DNA from: Diorhabda sublineata | Lineage: Eukaryota; Arthropoda; Insecta; Coleoptera; Chrysomelidae | Reading direction: 5' to 3' | Length of the DNA stretch: 64,000 nt | Assembly: GCF_026230105.1 (NCBI RefSeq) | Contig: NC_079480.1 | Span: 10,396,488-10,460,487, forward strand | In this document: positions 60,301 to 63,300 of the stretch, piece after piece | Layout of the letters: every line of letters begins with the position of its first letter | How positions within the stretch are numbered: position 1 is the first letter of the stretch | Notes under the pieces: generated by a model | What the model was told of the DNA's origin: nothing | Seen by the model: only the letters and a program-made list of their open reading frames with translations | Database searches by the model: none | Program-made: the position numbers and the translations under genes

Positions 60301-63300
60301 GTTTTTCGAGCTTGATGATGCAAGATAAGTAAAAACGGTACCTGCCATTGCAGTAAGTGATGAAACAAAATTGGATATTACGCATGAGTTTCAAGAAAAC
60401 CCACATAATTCTGTTCAACGTTACCCATATATCAATTCTTCATTAAAATGCATCCCTATAAAATAACACCATCTCAGGAGAACGTATTTTTGTGAACAAA
60501 GATGGTGATGTTAGGTAACAAATTTATTCAATTATATGTTTTGTTTCCTGATGAGAGCACATTTAAACCTATCGATCAAGTTAATCGTCTAAATTCCCGG
60601 TAGTGGTCTAATGAGCATCCTCACTGATTAAAGACTATATAAATTACAGTTTGTGATATCAGTGGAAATTAAATTTTTATTTTGAATATAAAAACTACAA
60701 ACATTGCAACTGGGCGATATCACCGGTATATTTGGGTTAGACTGACCATCACCTAGAAAAAAGACCGTCTTCAAATAATAGTATAATGGAAATGTATAGA
60801 CAATATCATTTGTTGTGACTTTACGTAATTATTTTTCTGCCGAAATTCGCAAATTTCGAAACCAATGACACATACTTGATCCAGTCATTCGTGGTTTCGT
60901 AGGTGTTGAAGACTTGAGCCATGAAATGTAGCTTACGCATTTTGTTCCACTTGGATAACAACATACGTGTTATCTTGAACAGCTTCTGGATTAAAAGGTG
61001 CAATCCCAGTGTCCAAAATCGACTGTTGTGTCAGAAAACATGCTGTGCAAAATCATGACAGGGACGAATCATGGATCTATACAGATTAACCTGAAATTAA
61101 ACAACAATCGACTGTATGGGTCGTTCAAAACGTAAAGACGAATCATTCTCCAACACGACAATGCGTGCTTTCACACATTAGTTCAAACAAAAATGTTTTT
61201 GAACAGTCAAAATGTCGAATTGATGGGTCATCCGCCGTAAAATCCTTGCTTGGCACCCAATTATTTCTTCATATTCTCGCAAATCAAAAATAAAGTTCAG
61301 GGTCAACGTTTTTCTATATCTGAAAAGCGGTTGATGCGTTCAAATCATATGTTTTGGTGGTACCTAAATTGGAATTTAAAAAATGCCTCGACAATTGGTT
61401 CAAACAAAAGTGTAACATCTTAATAAGAATATTTTGAAAACCAATAAAGCCATATCCAATTATAAATATTTATTTTGCTTTTATCTCAAGACTTAAGTAG
61501 TAACCCTCGTAATGACACTATTTTGCTAAACTCCATTTTCATGTAAAAGTTTTCCTTTTTTCCTATAAAGGAAACTCGAAAAAACCCCATATTTTTCGTT
61601 GGCACCTTTTAATTGTAAGTAGGATTAACTTATTGATAGATTTTTGTTTTTTAGCATAATAGGAATATGTCCCTTGCTCAAATGTAATATAGCTCTCTTT
61701 ACAGGTGGCACGAATTTCCTAAAATAGGTTGTCATCTTGTACCTGAACACGTTGAAACGCGACCCATATACAATCCGCAAAAACCTGGTATCGAACAAGG
61801 TAAAATAGAAATGTGGGTAGATATGTTTCCAATGGATATGCCTTTGCCGGCATCTAAGCTGGATATTTCACCAAGAAAACCTAAAAGCTACGAATTAAGA
61901 GTTATCATTTGGAATACCGATGATGTCATTCTGGAAGACGACGCTTTTTTTACAGGAGAGAAAATGTCTGATATCTACGTAAAAGGGTACGAATGTTATA
62001 TCATCACTTTAGTTGTGTCTAATTTATTATAAAAAAAGTTTTTTTAAGGTGGTTAAAGGGACAAGATGACTGCCAATGTACAGATATTCATTACCGATCT
62101 TTAACAGGAGAGGGTAACTTCAATTGGAGATTCATCTATCCTTTCGACTACTTAGTAGCCGAGCAAAAAATCGTAATTACTAAAAAAGAATCACTTTTCT
62201 CGTGGGATGAAACTGAATCAAAAATTCCTGCTCGCTTAGAGTTGCAAGTATTTGATGCAGATCATTTTTCAGCCGACGATTTTCTTGGTGAGATAATATT
62301 TGTATTTATATCACATCCAAATTTCAATTTCATAATTCTACACTTGGTCTCAACAAATTGTGTGTTCATAGAAGAAAACCTTTTTTATTAAATAAGTCTA
62401 TCGATATATTTTAATGTACTGAACAATTTATCAATGCCTTTTCTCCTTAAGTCTGCAACCTCAGTAACACTGAAATTCACTCCATAAAACACGTCAAAAT
62501 TTCATAATATAGTGACGAAGTCTGGAGATTCCGGCATAGGTTTGCGTTTTAGTAAATCTAAAATACTATACTCAAACTTTATTTCATTAAGGTGATTTTG
62601 AAGTAATATATTATGGTCAGTATGTTGAATAATTCAATTTATTATATCCTAGACGATCTCATACAACCAGTATTAAAATATTCAAGGCCGATAATAATGT
62701 TTCTAAAAGAAAAAATGACATGAAAAAAATTATGATTGACACAATGCATTATTCATCGTGAAAATTTTTGCAACAAAAATACCTCTGACTTCTAAACATT
62801 TCTGAAATGGATAAAAATCGGCAATTTCATAAGAAGCAACACACTTACAAGTTTGGGATCGGATAATGTAAATTTATTATTGTGCGCTAAAGTACGCTAG
62901 CTATCTGAAATTATAAGAGTTGAGAAATAAGGTATCAATAATTTATTGGTTCCTCCTCAACCCATCTGTTAAACTACATTTGACTTCACATTAAATACCG
63001 TAGGAGAAAGGTGTCCAAGAACAGCAAATCGATGGAACAATTTTGGCTTTTAATCATAGGCGTTGCTGTATTGAAATTAGAGGAGCTCAAAAACTATTGT
63101 TGAATAATAATTGACAATTTTTTCGCAAAATTTTATGAAAGTTCAGTTTAAGTGAAACAGCTGCTGAATAAATTGTCAGTACTAGTTGAAAGTTTTATTT
63201 AAAGATTCTCAGTTGAAATGCATAGATGTTTAATAATGAAAATAAACATAATACTAGAATAGACCTTATTTATATACTTTTGATGATAATGATTTAAAAA

